A stretch of DNA of 27,681 nt from Scatomonas sp963649395 (lineage in GTDB: Bacteria; Bacillota; Clostridia; Lachnospirales; Lachnospiraceae), in contig CAVJHW010000018.1 in the NCBI GenBank assembly GCA_963649395.1, positions 1-27,681 on the forward strand, written 5' to 3'. Under the pieces are notes generated by a model. It did not search any database. It saw only the letters and a program-made list of their open reading frames with translations, and was not told where the DNA came from. The first letter of the stretch is position 1, and each line of letters starts with the position of its first letter. Below, piece after piece: positions 7,062 to 15,271 of the stretch. The translations under genes were made by a program, and so were the position numbers.

Positions 7062-8540
7062 ATGGCACTTATGACAGGAGAAGAATATATCGAAAGCCTG
7101 CGGAAACTGAATACCCGCGTATATATGTTTGGTGAGAAGATCGAGAACTGGGTAGACCATCCCCTGGTTCGCCCCTCTATCAACAGCATCAAGATGACCT
7201 ATGATCTGGCGCAGGATCCCCAATATCAGGATCTGATGACCGCCACCTCCAGCCTCACCGGCAAAACCATTAACCGTTTCAACCACCTCCATCAGTCCAC
7301 AGAGGATCTGGTAAAAAAGGTGAAGATGCAGCGTCTTTGCGGGCAGAAGACGGCTTCCTGTTTCCAGCGCTGCGTCGGCATGGATTCCTTTAATGCGGTT
7401 TTCTCTACCACCTATGAGGTAGATGAAGCCCACGGAACCCATTATCATGAGAATTTCAAGAAGTTCCTGACCATGGTGCAGGACCAGGATCTGGTAGTAG
7501 ACGGAGCCATGACTGACCCCAAGGGCGACCGTGCCAAGGCCCCCCATGCCCAGACTGATCCGGATATGTATGTACATGTAGTAAAGCAGACAGAAGATGG
7601 CATTGTAGTTCGGGGTGCCAAGGTGCATCAGACCGGTTCCATCAATTCCCATTGGCATCTGATCATGCCTACCGTAGCCATGCGGGAGGAGGATAAGGAA
7701 TATGCCGTATCCTTTGCCTGCCCCAGCGACGCCGAGGGTGTCTATATGATCTACGGACGTCAGTCCTGCGATACCCGGAAGCTGGAGGGCGGCTGCATCG
7801 ATGTAGGAAATGAGCAGTTCGGCGGCCAGGAAGCCCTGGTTGTCCTGGATGATGTCTTCATCCCCAATGAATATATCTTCATGAATGGGGAATATGAGTT
7901 CGCCGGTATGCTGGTAGAGCGTTTTGCCGGCTATCACCGTCAGAGCTATGGCGGCTGTAAGGTTGGTGTAGGTGATGTAGTCATTGGAGCTGCCGCTCTG
8001 GCTGCAGAATATAATGGGGTAGAGAAGGCCTCCCATATCAAGGATAAGTTGATTGAGATGACCCATCTCAATGAGACCCTCTTCTCCTGCGGAGTTGCCT
8101 GCTCCTGTGAAGGCTGCCCCACCAAAGCCGGCAATTACCAGATCAATCTTCTGCTGGCCAATGTATGTAAGCAAAATGTAACCCGTATGCCTTACGAAAT
8201 CGTTCGTCTGGCGGAGGATATCGCAGGTGGTTTGATGGTTACCATGCCCTCAGAGAAGGATTTCAAGTCTGCCACCGTCGTTGGACGCAATGGGGAAACC
8301 ATCGGTGACGTATGTAATAAGTATTTTGCCGCCCATGATGACGTTCCCACCGAAGACCGTCAGCGTGTTCTGCGCTTCCTGGAAAATATTTGTCTGGGAG
8401 CTGCTGCAGTAGGCTATCGGACAGAGTCCATGCACGGCGCCGGTTCTCCCCAGGCTCAGAGAATTATGATCTCTCGCCAGGGTAATATCCAGGGCAAGAA
8501 AGCACTGGCCAAGAAAATCGCCGGAATTTCCGATAAGTAA
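7062..8540 (+). CDS. abfD: 4-hydroxybutyryl-CoA dehydratase / vinylacetyl-CoA delta-isomerase
   Basis: This 492-residue FAD and [4Fe-4S] enzyme of the 4-hydroxyphenylacetate-3-hydroxylase fold converts 4-hydroxybutyryl-CoA to crotonyl-CoA by a ketyl-radical route. From memory it matches the Clostridium aminobutyricum enzyme closely along its length (for example LRKLNTRVYMFGEKIENWVD, GQKTASCFQRCVGMD, AGYHRQSYGGCKVGVGDV). The four cluster ligands are present: Cys100 and Cys104 (CFQRC), His292 and Cys299. MHGAGSPQAQRIMISRQGNI is also the expected C-terminal segment. AAGGAG precedes the ATG. The role would be fermentation of 4-hydroxybutyrate or 4-aminobutyrate toward crotonyl-CoA and butyrate, but no CoA-transferase or 4-hydroxybutyrate dehydrogenase gene lies in the window. 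Confidence 0.93.
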   Translation: MALMTGEEYIESLRKLNTRVYMFGEKIENWVDHPLVRPSINSIKMTYDLAQDPQYQDLMTATSSLTGKTINRFNHLHQSTEDLVKKVKMQRLCGQKTASCFQRCVGMDSFNAVFSTTYEVDEAHGTHYHENFKKFLTMVQDQDLVVDGAMTDPKGDRAKAPHAQTDPDMYVHVVKQTEDGIVVRGAKVHQTGSINSHWHLIMPTVAMREEDKEYAVSFACPSDAEGVYMIYGRQSCDTRKLEGGCIDVGNEQFGGQEALVVLDDVFIPNEYIFMNGEYEFAGMLVERFAGYHRQSYGGCKVGVGDVVIGAAALAAEYNGVEKASHIKDKLIEMTHLNETLFSCGVACSCEGCPTKAGNYQINLLLANVCKQNVTRMPYEIVRLAEDIAGGLMVTMPSEKDFKSATVVGRNGETIGDVCNKYFAAHDDVPTEDRQRVLRFLENICLGAAAVGYRTESMHGAGSPQAQRIMISRQGNIQGKKALAKKIAGISDK

Positions 8541-8617
8541 ACCTGACCCGGCATACGGTTAAGACTAGCCGGGGAAAAAGCAAACATTTTACCGTTTATT
8601 GTTATATAATTATCCTA

Positions 8618-8635
8618 TCAGGAAAATTTTCCTGA
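8618..8635. promoter_or_regulatory. 18-bp perfect palindrome, candidate operator
   Basis: TCAGGAAAATTTTCCTGA is identical on both strands with no spacer. It sits just after a promoter-like AT-rich stretch. Uninterrupted palindromes of this length are typical binding sites for dimeric repressors such as TetR-type proteins. The TetR gene at 2653-3288 is one candidate binder, by inference only. Confidence 0.5.
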
Positions 8636-8648
8636 AACGACACAACTT

Positions 8649-8680
8649 AAGTAAGTGCCCAGGCATCTTTGCTCTTACTT
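8649..8680 (+). other. Nested stem-loop in the leader region
   Basis: AAGTAAG at 8649-8655 pairs with CTTACTT at 8674-8680, and inside it TGCC (8656-8659) pairs with GGCA (8662-8665). It could be part of a structured leader RNA. I do not recognise a known riboswitch class. Confidence 0.35.
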
Positions 8681-8771
8681 TAAAATTCTATATTTTGTTC
8701 TGCCGGAAAAATGCATATTTTCGCCATGTTTTAGTATGATTTTAGTATATCATTCATTTGGTTCCTCATCC

Positions 8772-8843
8772 AAAGGGGGTTGCAGTTTTCTTTCTTCATC
8801 CGGCAGCGCAACTGCAACCCTCAGAATAAAGTCCCCTTTTTAT
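8772..8843 (+). terminator. Terminator-like long stem-loop, possible attenuator
   Basis: GGGTTGCAGTT at 8777-8787 pairs perfectly with AACTGCAACCC at 8810-8820. An outer helix is possible between AAAGG at 8772-8776 and CCTTT further down, directly before TTATTT. It either terminates the nifJ-abfD transcript some 230 bases after abfD or acts as an attenuator in the leader of the isomerase-MttB operon. A promoter downstream of it would support the first reading. Confidence 0.45.
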
Positions 8844-8879
8844 TTGGCTGTGGATCCCTTTTCGTGTAGAATCCTTTTT

Positions 8880-8895
8880 GGCTGCTTGTGCAGCC
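8880..8895 (+). other. Short perfect hairpin upstream of the isomerase-like gene
   Basis: GGCTGC at 8880-8885 and GCAGCC at 8890-8895 pair across a TTGT loop. The stem is followed by CTCTTATATAC, so it could be a weak terminator or the spacer of a promoter. It lies 50 bases before the ATG at 8945. Confidence 0.3.
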
Positions 8896-8944
8896 CTCTT
8901 ATATACATAATTGAAGGAAGAAAAAGAAAGCGAGGAAACAGTCT

Positions 8945-9889
8945 ATGAACGTTGACAAGAACAGATCCCTCAGATTGGGTATGCACACCTATACCCTTCA
9001 CTTTTTTGGTTTCGGCGAAAGCTGGGGCTTTGGCAAGGATTACTATTTCGATCAAGTCATGTCTCTCTATGAATTGATGGATCTTGCCGAGAAATGGGAA
9101 TTAGACGGCCTGCAGATTACCAAGGTAGATCTTCTGGCTACCGGAGCAGCCGACCCCTTTTCCACAGACAACCTGCATAAGGTGGCAGAGGCGGCCAAGC
9201 AGCACGGTCTCTTCCTGGAATTCAACTCTTCTTTTCAGGCTGGAAGTGACTCCAGGGTCAATTGCACGGTGGCGGAAGCTCTTCGTATCGGTCATGACCT
9301 GGATGCAGAGCTGGTCAAGTTCAGTCTGGACATTCGCCGTCCCCGAGAGTTATACGGTTCCTGCATGCATCCTGCGGTGATGCGTCAGATGGCAGACCGC
9401 TACGAGGAATTCAAGGCCTGCATCCCGGATATCGACAAGTATGGCATGAAGATTGCCATTGAAAATCATACCGATACCTTTGCCGCCGAGATTCTCTGGA
9501 TCGTAGACAAGCTCAACCATCCTCTCATCGGCACCTGTGTCGATACCATGAACCCCCTCCAGGTCATTGAGAATCCCTACGATGTCATGGAAGCCATGCT
9601 TCCCCAGGCCAACTGCATCCATTTCAGCGATGATGTCATTGTAGTAGATCCTCTGGGTGTCCATGATGTGGGCGCTGCCCATGGGCAGGGCTCCATGGAC
9701 TGTCCCCTGATGGTTCGTCAGATTCTGGAGAAATCCACCCTGGACAAGGTAATTATGGAAAACGAGATTGCTTTCACCCGCCTGGACGAGCCCATTGAGG
9801 AGGCCAGGGCCAGAGAAATGAAAGCCTTCGAGGACAGCATGCGTTATCTGCGCCAGGAATTGAAGCTGGGAGTCAGAAACCGAACCTGA
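8945..9889 (+). CDS. Xylose-isomerase-like TIM-barrel protein (sugar phosphate isomerase/epimerase family)
   Basis: A 314-residue cytoplasmic protein of the AP-endonuclease-2/xylose isomerase-like TIM-barrel family, which includes IolE/IolI-type dehydratases and epimerases. The four expected metal-binding strands are visible: KIAIENHTDTF (Glu), IGTCVDTMNP (Asp), CIHFSDDVIV (His) and VIMENEIAF (Glu). DLAEKWELDGLQIT is the usual first repeat. It starts with ATG after GAGGAAACAGTCT and is followed 109 bases later by an MttB-family gene, so the two are likely one operon. Its substrate is unknown; being paired with an MttB homologue hints at a sugar- or polyol-like or methylated compound, but this is a guess. 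Confidence 0.8.
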   Translation: MNVDKNRSLRLGMHTYTLHFFGFGESWGFGKDYYFDQVMSLYELMDLAEKWELDGLQITKVDLLATGAADPFSTDNLHKVAEAAKQHGLFLEFNSSFQAGSDSRVNCTVAEALRIGHDLDAELVKFSLDIRRPRELYGSCMHPAVMRQMADRYEEFKACIPDIDKYGMKIAIENHTDTFAAEILWIVDKLNHPLIGTCVDTMNPLQVIENPYDVMEAMLPQANCIHFSDDVIVVDPLGVHDVGAAHGQGSMDCPLMVRQILEKSTLDKVIMENEIAFTRLDEPIEEARAREMKAFEDSMRYLRQELKLGVRNRT

Positions 9890-9998
9890 TACTCCCCAAT
9901 CACCGGGAACAGAAGGGAAGAGACAAGTAGGGCCAACTATGGCCAAAGACAATCCAATACAAGCAAAAACGTTCAAAACCAACAAGGAGGACAAGATC

Positions 9999-11423
9999 AT
10001 GTCAGCAGAAGTATCGAGAGAGCAGATGATCCACGATGCCGCCATGGAAGTGATGCGGGACACCGGCGTAGCCTTCCACAACGAAAAGGCCCTTGAGATC
10101 CTGAAGAAAAACGGAATCCGGGTAGAGGGGAAGATTGCATATTTTACCGAAGAACAGGTCATGCACTGGGTTAAAATGGCGCCAGAATCCTTTACCATCC
10201 ATGCCCGCAACCCCCAGCATAATATCATTGTAGGCGGTGACCATGTGAACCCGGCTCCCACCTATGGCTGTGCCTTTATCGATGACCGGGAGGGCAACCG
10301 CCGCCCCGGCCTTCTGGAGGATTATATCAAATGCCTGAAGCTGGTACATGCGGAGGAAAGCTATCATATCAACGGCGGTATCCTGATTCAGCCCAGTGAT
10401 GTGCCCCAGGAATTTGGCGCCATTGAGATGTTCTATGCCACCCTCCTGCATTCCGATAAGGCCCTGATGCTTCCCACCGGCTTCATTCAGGAAATGGATC
10501 TGATCTTGGAGGCCTGTTGTGAAGTCTTTGGCGGCAAGGAGGCCCTGATTGAAAAACCCCGGATGATCTCCCTGATCAATACAGTTTCTCCACTGACCCT
10601 GGATGAGCGTATGCTGGATTGCCTGATGCTGCTGGCAGAATATGGCCAGCCCGCTATCCTCTGCCCGGCTACCATGCTGGGAGCCACCGGTTCTCTCTCC
10701 ATGGCTGGCTCTTTGGTCAGCGGCACCGCAGAGGATCTGGCAGGTATCGCTTTGGCTCAGATGGTCCGCCCCGGAACCCCTGTGGTCTTCGGCATCCAAT
10801 CCACGGCAGCTGACATGAGAGGAGGCATCACCTTCGCCTGTGCCTCTCCGGAGGGAACCATCATGCAGGGTTACGCAGCCAAGATGGGGCACTTCTACGG
10901 ACTTCCCTCCAGAGGAGGCGGATGCCAGACAGATGCCCCCGTCATCAACTGCCAGGCAGGTTATGAATCTATGCTGACCTTCTCCTCTGCCTACCGTCAT
11001 GGCATCAATATGGTCATGGAGGCCGGCGGCGTGATGGACAGTGTCAACGCCACTGCTTTTGAGAAGATGATCGTAGACTTCGAGATTATCCGCCAGGTCA
11101 TCACCGCCTTCACCCCCCTCGAGGTCAATGAGGAGACCCTGAATCTGGAGGAAATCAAGGAAATAGGCCAGGAAGGCACCTTCGTAACAGCAGATTATAC
11201 CATGGAACATTTCCGAGATCTCTATACACCCAGAATCGGCACCCGCAACTCCTATGAGCCCGATTATTTCATGAAGAGCATCGACCAGGAAATGAACCGT
11301 CTTCTGACCTGGTACGAGGACCACAAGCCGGTATTGGATCCGGATATTCAAGCCAGGGTAAAAGCTGTTCTAGCCAAATCCGGAATGGATGAGAAATACT
11401 TTGCAGCTGCGGAGAATATGTAA
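9999..11423 (+). CDS. MttB-family methyltransferase homologue 1 (trimethylamine methyltransferase-like, no pyrrolysine)
   Basis: A 474-residue member of the trimethylamine methyltransferase (MttB, COG5598) superfamily. Known members move a methyl group from trimethylamine or a quaternary amine such as glycine betaine, carnitine or gamma-butyrobetaine to a corrinoid protein. Family features include HDAAMEVMRDTGVAF at the N terminus, the TIM-barrel segments LINTVSPLTLDERML and PATMLGATGSLSMAGSLVSG, and PGTPVVFGIQSTAADMRGG. The frame has no in-frame amber codon, so it is of the non-pyrrolysine type. The start at 9999 is chosen because AAGGAGG lies eight bases before it; a longer frame from 9939 has no good ribosome site. 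No corrinoid-protein gene is adjacent. A perfect hairpin terminator begins eight bases after the stop. Confidence 0.88.
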   Translation: MSAEVSREQMIHDAAMEVMRDTGVAFHNEKALEILKKNGIRVEGKIAYFTEEQVMHWVKMAPESFTIHARNPQHNIIVGGDHVNPAPTYGCAFIDDREGNRRPGLLEDYIKCLKLVHAEESYHINGGILIQPSDVPQEFGAIEMFYATLLHSDKALMLPTGFIQEMDLILEACCEVFGGKEALIEKPRMISLINTVSPLTLDERMLDCLMLLAEYGQPAILCPATMLGATGSLSMAGSLVSGTAEDLAGIALAQMVRPGTPVVFGIQSTAADMRGGITFACASPEGTIMQGYAAKMGHFYGLPSRGGGCQTDAPVINCQAGYESMLTFSSAYRHGINMVMEAGGVMDSVNATAFEKMIVDFEIIRQVITAFTPLEVNEETLNLEEIKEIGQEGTFVTADYTMEHFRDLYTPRIGTRNSYEPDYFMKSIDQEMNRLLTWYEDHKPVLDPDIQARVKAVLAKSGMDEKYFAAAENM

Positions 11424-11430
11424 TAAGGAT

Positions 11431-11476
11431 GAGAAGAACCCCCTCTTAGAAGGATCTCTAAGAGGGGGTTCTTCTC
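11431..11476. terminator. Perfect 20-bp inverted repeat, bidirectional terminator between converging genes
   Basis: Bases 11431-11450 are an exact inverted repeat of 11457-11476, with a 6-base loop. The stem contains CCCCCTCTTAG and its complement. It lies between the stop of MttB homologue 1 (plus strand) and the stop of pyruvate carboxylase (minus strand). The U tract is weak on both sides, but the position and stem strength make termination likely. Confidence 0.8.
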
Positions 11477-11486
11477 TTGTCCATCA

Positions 11487-14400
11487 TCAAATACTAATCT
11501 TCACAATCATCTGACCGGCCTTTACCTGGTCTCCCTCGGATACACAGATCCTTTCCACAGTTCCGGAGGCCGTAGCCAAAAGGTTGGTCTCCATCTTCAT
11601 GGCTTCGATCATGGCTACCGGCTGTCCTTCTTCTACCTGCTCTCCTTCTTTGACAAAGACCTTAACGATATTACCGGGAATATTGGCTCCTACCTCTCCC
11701 GGCTGGTCCGCATTGGCATAGAGGACGGCATTCTGGGCATGGACCGTTACNNNNNNNNNNCCTCTCTCTCCCCCTCGTCATTGACAGGTCTTACCTCGCA
11801 GAGACGAACCATCATGAAGTTGCCTTCTCCCAGCTTCACCTCACAAGTTTCACCCTCTGCCAGACCATGGAAGAAGATATCCGAACCCATATAGCGGAAG
11901 CTTCCCTTTTGCTTCTGCTCCTTGGAATAATCCTCAAATACCTTGGGATAGAGGGCATAACTGATGACCTCTCTCTCATTCCCTTCCAGCCCCAGTTCCT
12001 TCTGCAGGTAAACCCGTATTTGCTCAAAATTCTCAGGCTCCAGCAGCTCTCCCGGACGTACCGTCACAGGGGGACGATCCTTCAAAACCAGCTTCTGCAG
12101 TCTCTCCGGGAATCCTCCCTCAGGCTGTCCCATCATTCCCTCGAAATAGGAAACAATGGAATCCGGAAAGTCAAGTCCTGCCCCCTTCTCATAGATATTC
12201 TCCGGAGTCAGATCATTCTGTACCATGAAGATAGCCATATCACCTACTGCCTTGGAGGTCGGAGTCACCTTGACGATGTCTCCCAGCATCTCGTTGACCG
12301 TCTTATACATCTCCTTCACCTCTTCAAAGCGATGACCCAGCCCAAAGCTGGCCACCTGAGGCTTCAGGTTGGAATATTGACCTCCGGGGATCTCGTATTT
12401 GTAGATCTCGGCGGTAGATGTCACCAATTCTGATTCGAAGCCTGCATAAACCGGCCGCACATCCTGCCAATAATCTGAGATAGCCTGGAGACCATCCATG
12501 TCCAGCTGGGTATCCCGACGGCTGTTCTTCAAGGCAGCCGCCACAGAATTCAAGGCCGGCTGGGAGGTAAGACCACTCATGGAATTAAAGGCTGCATCCA
12601 CAATATCTACCCCTGCCTGGGCTGCCATAAGCACAGTGGCCACTCCATTTCCCGAGGTGTCATGGGTATGGAGGTGAATAGGAATGCCGATTTCCTGCTT
12701 AAGGGTACCGATCAGTCTTGCCGCTGCCATGGGCTTCAGCAAGCCGGACATATCCTTAATGCCCAAAATATGGGTGCCCCTGCGCTCCAGCTCCCGAGCC
12801 ATACGCACATAGTACTTGAGATTATACTTCTCCTTGGTCTCATCCAGAATATCACCGGTATAGCAGATGCAGGCCTCCGCCAGCTTGCCCTGATTCAGGG
12901 TTTCGTCCAGAGCCACCTCCATGCCGGGAATCCAGTTGAGGGAATCAAAAATACGGAAGACATCAATACCGGATCCCGCTGCCTGACGGACAAATTCCCG
13001 AATGACATTATCCGGATAATTTTTGTATCCTACTCCGTTGGCTCCCCGGATCAGCATCTGGAAGAGGATGTTGGGAATCTTCTCCCGCAAAGTATCCAGA
13101 CGCTCCCAGGGGGATTCTCCCAGGAATCGGTAAGCTGTATCGAAGGTAGCTCCGCCCCACATTTCCAGGGAAAAGAGATCCTTGCCATAGACCGACACTG
13201 CCGGGGCAATCTTCTCCATATCCACCGTTCTCATGCGGGTAGCCATCAAAGACTGCTGGGCATCTCGCATGGTAGTATCCGTAAGCAAAAGCCTCTCCTG
13301 GTTCAGGATCCAATGAGAGAATTTATCCGGGCCGATCTCCTCCAGCTTCTGGCGAGTGCCCGTAAGCCCCTGGAGCTCCTCCTTGCTAAAGCGGGGGAAT
13401 ATGGGAACATTGAAGAGAGGCTTCCGACCCTTGGTCTGGTTCACATATTTATCCCCCAGGAAGTTGATAATCTTCAGCTCCTGGTCCTCCACTCGGCCGA
13501 TCTCCATCAGCTCCGGATTCCTGGCCAGGAAGCCGGTATCGCATTTTCCTTCCGCGAATTCCGGGTGATTCAATACATTGAGCAGGAAGGGAAGATTGGT
13601 CTCCACCCCCTTCACCTGGGTCTCCTTCAAGGCCCGCAGGGCCTTCCTCCGGGTATCCTCAAAGCTTCTGCCATAGGCCACCACCTTGGTCAGGAGGCTG
13701 TCATAGAAGGGAGTAATCTCCGCTCCCGGAAAAGCATTGCCCCCGTCCAGCCGGATCCCGGGGCCTCCCGGTCCCCGATAGGCTTCAATAATGCCGGTAT
13801 CCGGCATAAAATCATTGGCAGGATTCTCGGTGGTAATTCTACATTGAATGGCATGACCTGACAGGCGAATGTCCTTCTGACTGCGAATACCGATCTGGGG
13901 AGAATCCAGAGAATAGCCCTGGGCAATCAGGATCTGGGCCTGCACGATATCAATGCCCGTCACCTGCTCAGATACCGTATGCTCCACCTGGATCCGGGGA
14001 TTCATCTCTATAAAATAATGATTTCCGTGCTTATCCACCAGGAATTCCACCGTTCCCGCACTCTGGTAGCCCACACTTCCTGCAATCTTCAAGGCGTCAT
14101 TGCAAATCTTCTCCCGCTGGGCCTTAGTCAGACAGAGGGAGGGGGTAAACTCGATCACCTTCTGGTGACGGCGCTGGATGGAGCAATCCCTCTCATACAA
14201 ATGAACCAGATTGCCCTCCTGGTCTCCCAGAATCTGCACCTCAATGTGCTTGGGATTCTCAATATACTTCTCAATGAAAATGTCGTCAATCCCAAAGGCC
14301 TTGGCCGCCTCACTTCTGGCGCTGCGGAATTGGGGCAGGAGCTCCTCCTCCTTCTGGACAATCCGCATGCCTCGGCCGCCGCCGCCGGCTGCCGCCTTGA

Positions 14401-14887
14401 GCATCACCGGGTAGCCGCACAGAGCTGCATACTCCAATGCTTCCTCTTCGGTCTGAATGACCTTCTCTACGCCGGGAATGGTAGGAACCCCAGCCTCATG
14501 AGCCAATACCTTGGCCTTCACCTTGTCACCCAGCCGATCCATCATATCCGCAGTGGGCCCGATGAAGGCGATGCCCGCTGCCTGACAGGTTCTGGCAAAG
14601 TCAGAATTCTCCGCCAGAAAACCATACCCCGGATGGATGGCATCCACGCCCTTGGCCTTGGCCAGGGCAATGATCTCGTCAATCCCCAGATAGGCTCCTA
14701 CCGGTGATTTTCCCTTGCCGATACGATAAGCCTCATCAGCCTGGGAACGGAAGAGGGTATTCTTATCCTCCTCCGAATAAACGGCCACAGCCCGGATTCC
14801 CAATTCATGGCAGGCCCGGAAGATTCGAATTGCAATCTCCCCCCGATTGGCTGCCAACACTCTTTTGAATTTCCTTACCTTCTCCAT
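11487..14887 (-). CDS. pyc: Pyruvate carboxylase, interrupted only by an assembly gap
   Basis: This biotin enzyme carboxylates pyruvate to oxaloacetate. From the start at 14887 (GGGAGGG four bases upstream; the alternative ATG at 14899 lacks a ribosome site) about 1042 residues are readable. The biotin carboxylase domain has GYPVMLKAAAGGGGRGMRIV and ERDCSIQRRHQKVIE. The carboxyltransferase domain has LLLTDTTMRDAQQSLMATRM and HTHDTSGNG, and the PYC_OADA region follows. After the N run, the minus strand continues for 87 residues with the biotinyl domain (GANIPGNIVKVFVKEGEQV, AMIEAMKMET, Lys biotinylated) to a TGA at 11489-11487. The two parts are out of frame only because 10 N are placed; the true gap must be 2 modulo 3 bases. 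A full enzyme is about 1145 residues, so roughly ten residues are hidden. Anaplerotic role; no accessory genes. Confidence 0.93.
11751..11760. other. Assembly gap (10 N) inside pyc
   Basis: Ten N stand between the PYC_OADA end (VRPVNDEGERE) and the biotinyl linker (VTVHAQNAV). The number is evidently a placeholder: one base is left over before the gap, and 264 bases (88 codons with stop) follow it in frame, so the real missing length leaves remainder 2 on division by 3. A simple reading of the frame across the N gives a false TAA at 11749-11747. Confidence 0.9.
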
Positions 14888-15271
14888 AAACCCTCCCATC
14901 TTGTCTTTGTAAATCCCATGACTGCTAAAGCAGCTATCACCATAAATGAATTTTAGCCGCCCTTCACTTGCATCTCGCCGCAGTCACTGCTGACATGCAC
15001 CCTTCGAGCCATCTCCTTGATGGCCCATATCAGTGCGTCCATCCAATACATATTTCAACCATACCATAGTATAAGGAATCCCACAAGGCTTTTCTTCCCT
15101 GCAAGTTCCCCCTTTTTTACCTTCATACAGGTCTTTCTTATCCCACTTTCTTTTTGCTCAGATCCTATTTGCACGGGCTTCTTCTCTGCACATTCCTTCG
15201 CCCCTGGCCCTGCTTCTCTCTGGACCTGCCTCTCCTCTGGGCCTCTCCTCTGGGCCTCTCCTCTGCCTTTC
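14888..15271 (-). promoter_or_regulatory. Leader and intergenic region between the MATE gene and pyc
   Basis: About 384 bases without a convincing gene. On the minus strand a weak promoter TTGTGG (15086-15081), 17 bases, TATGGT (15063-15058) could start the pyc transcript, giving a leader of about 160 bases. Close to pyc a CTGC-TTTA-GCAG hairpin occurs near 14918-14930. The part next to the MATE stop is purine-rich on the minus strand and contains a 13-base tandem repeat. No known riboswitch is recognised, and no clear terminator follows the MATE gene. Confidence 0.3.
15228..15266. repeat. Three tandem copies of a 13-base unit after the MATE gene
   Basis: GCCTCTCCTCTGG at 15228-15240 is repeated exactly at 15241-15253 and with one change in the last base at 15254-15266. 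It starts six bases beyond the MATE stop codon. On the minus strand it reads as GA-rich repeats containing AGGAG. Confidence 0.85.

Larger units (their letters stand above)
8541..8944 (+). promoter_or_regulatory. 404-base gene-free control region upstream of the isomerase-MttB operon
   Basis: No coding frame here looks real. The stretch is AT-rich and holds, in order: a GC-rich stem 8547-8552/8568-8573, an 18-bp perfect palindrome, a stem-loop at 8649-8680, a tandem TTTTAGTAT-like repeat near 8729-8747, a long terminator-like stem-loop at 8772-8843, and a short hairpin at 8880-8895. Possible promoters are an AT-rich TTTACC-N17-TATCCT (about 8589-8617) and a weak TTGGCT-N16-TATATA (about 8878-8905). 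I cannot decide which is used. The ribosome site of the next gene is GAGG at 8932-8935. Confidence 0.5.

Noticed and set aside
8541..8944. Cobalamin or other known riboswitch upstream of the isomerase-MttB operon
   Set aside because: Expected because MttB proteins use corrinoids, but the conserved B12-box is not visible and the stems do not fit a class I know.
10002..11351. A 449-codon minus-strand frame opposite MttB homologue 1
   Set aside because: Mirror frame without motifs; the plus-strand gene has a clear ribosome site and family landmarks.
9999..11423. Pyrrolysine-containing trimethylamine methyltransferase
   Set aside because: Neither MttB-family frame contains an in-frame TAG before its true end, so they are non-pyrrolysine homologues.
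11747..11760. Natural truncation of pyruvate carboxylase at the TAA at 11749-11747
   Set aside because: The stop arises only from reading through 10 placeholder N in the wrong frame; the biotinyl domain with EAMKMET follows directly in another frame.
14953..15051. A 32-codon minus-strand frame (starting MYWMDALIW) between MATE and pyc
   Set aside because: No ribosome site, no recognisable homology, and short enough to arise by chance; it could be a remnant but I cannot support it.
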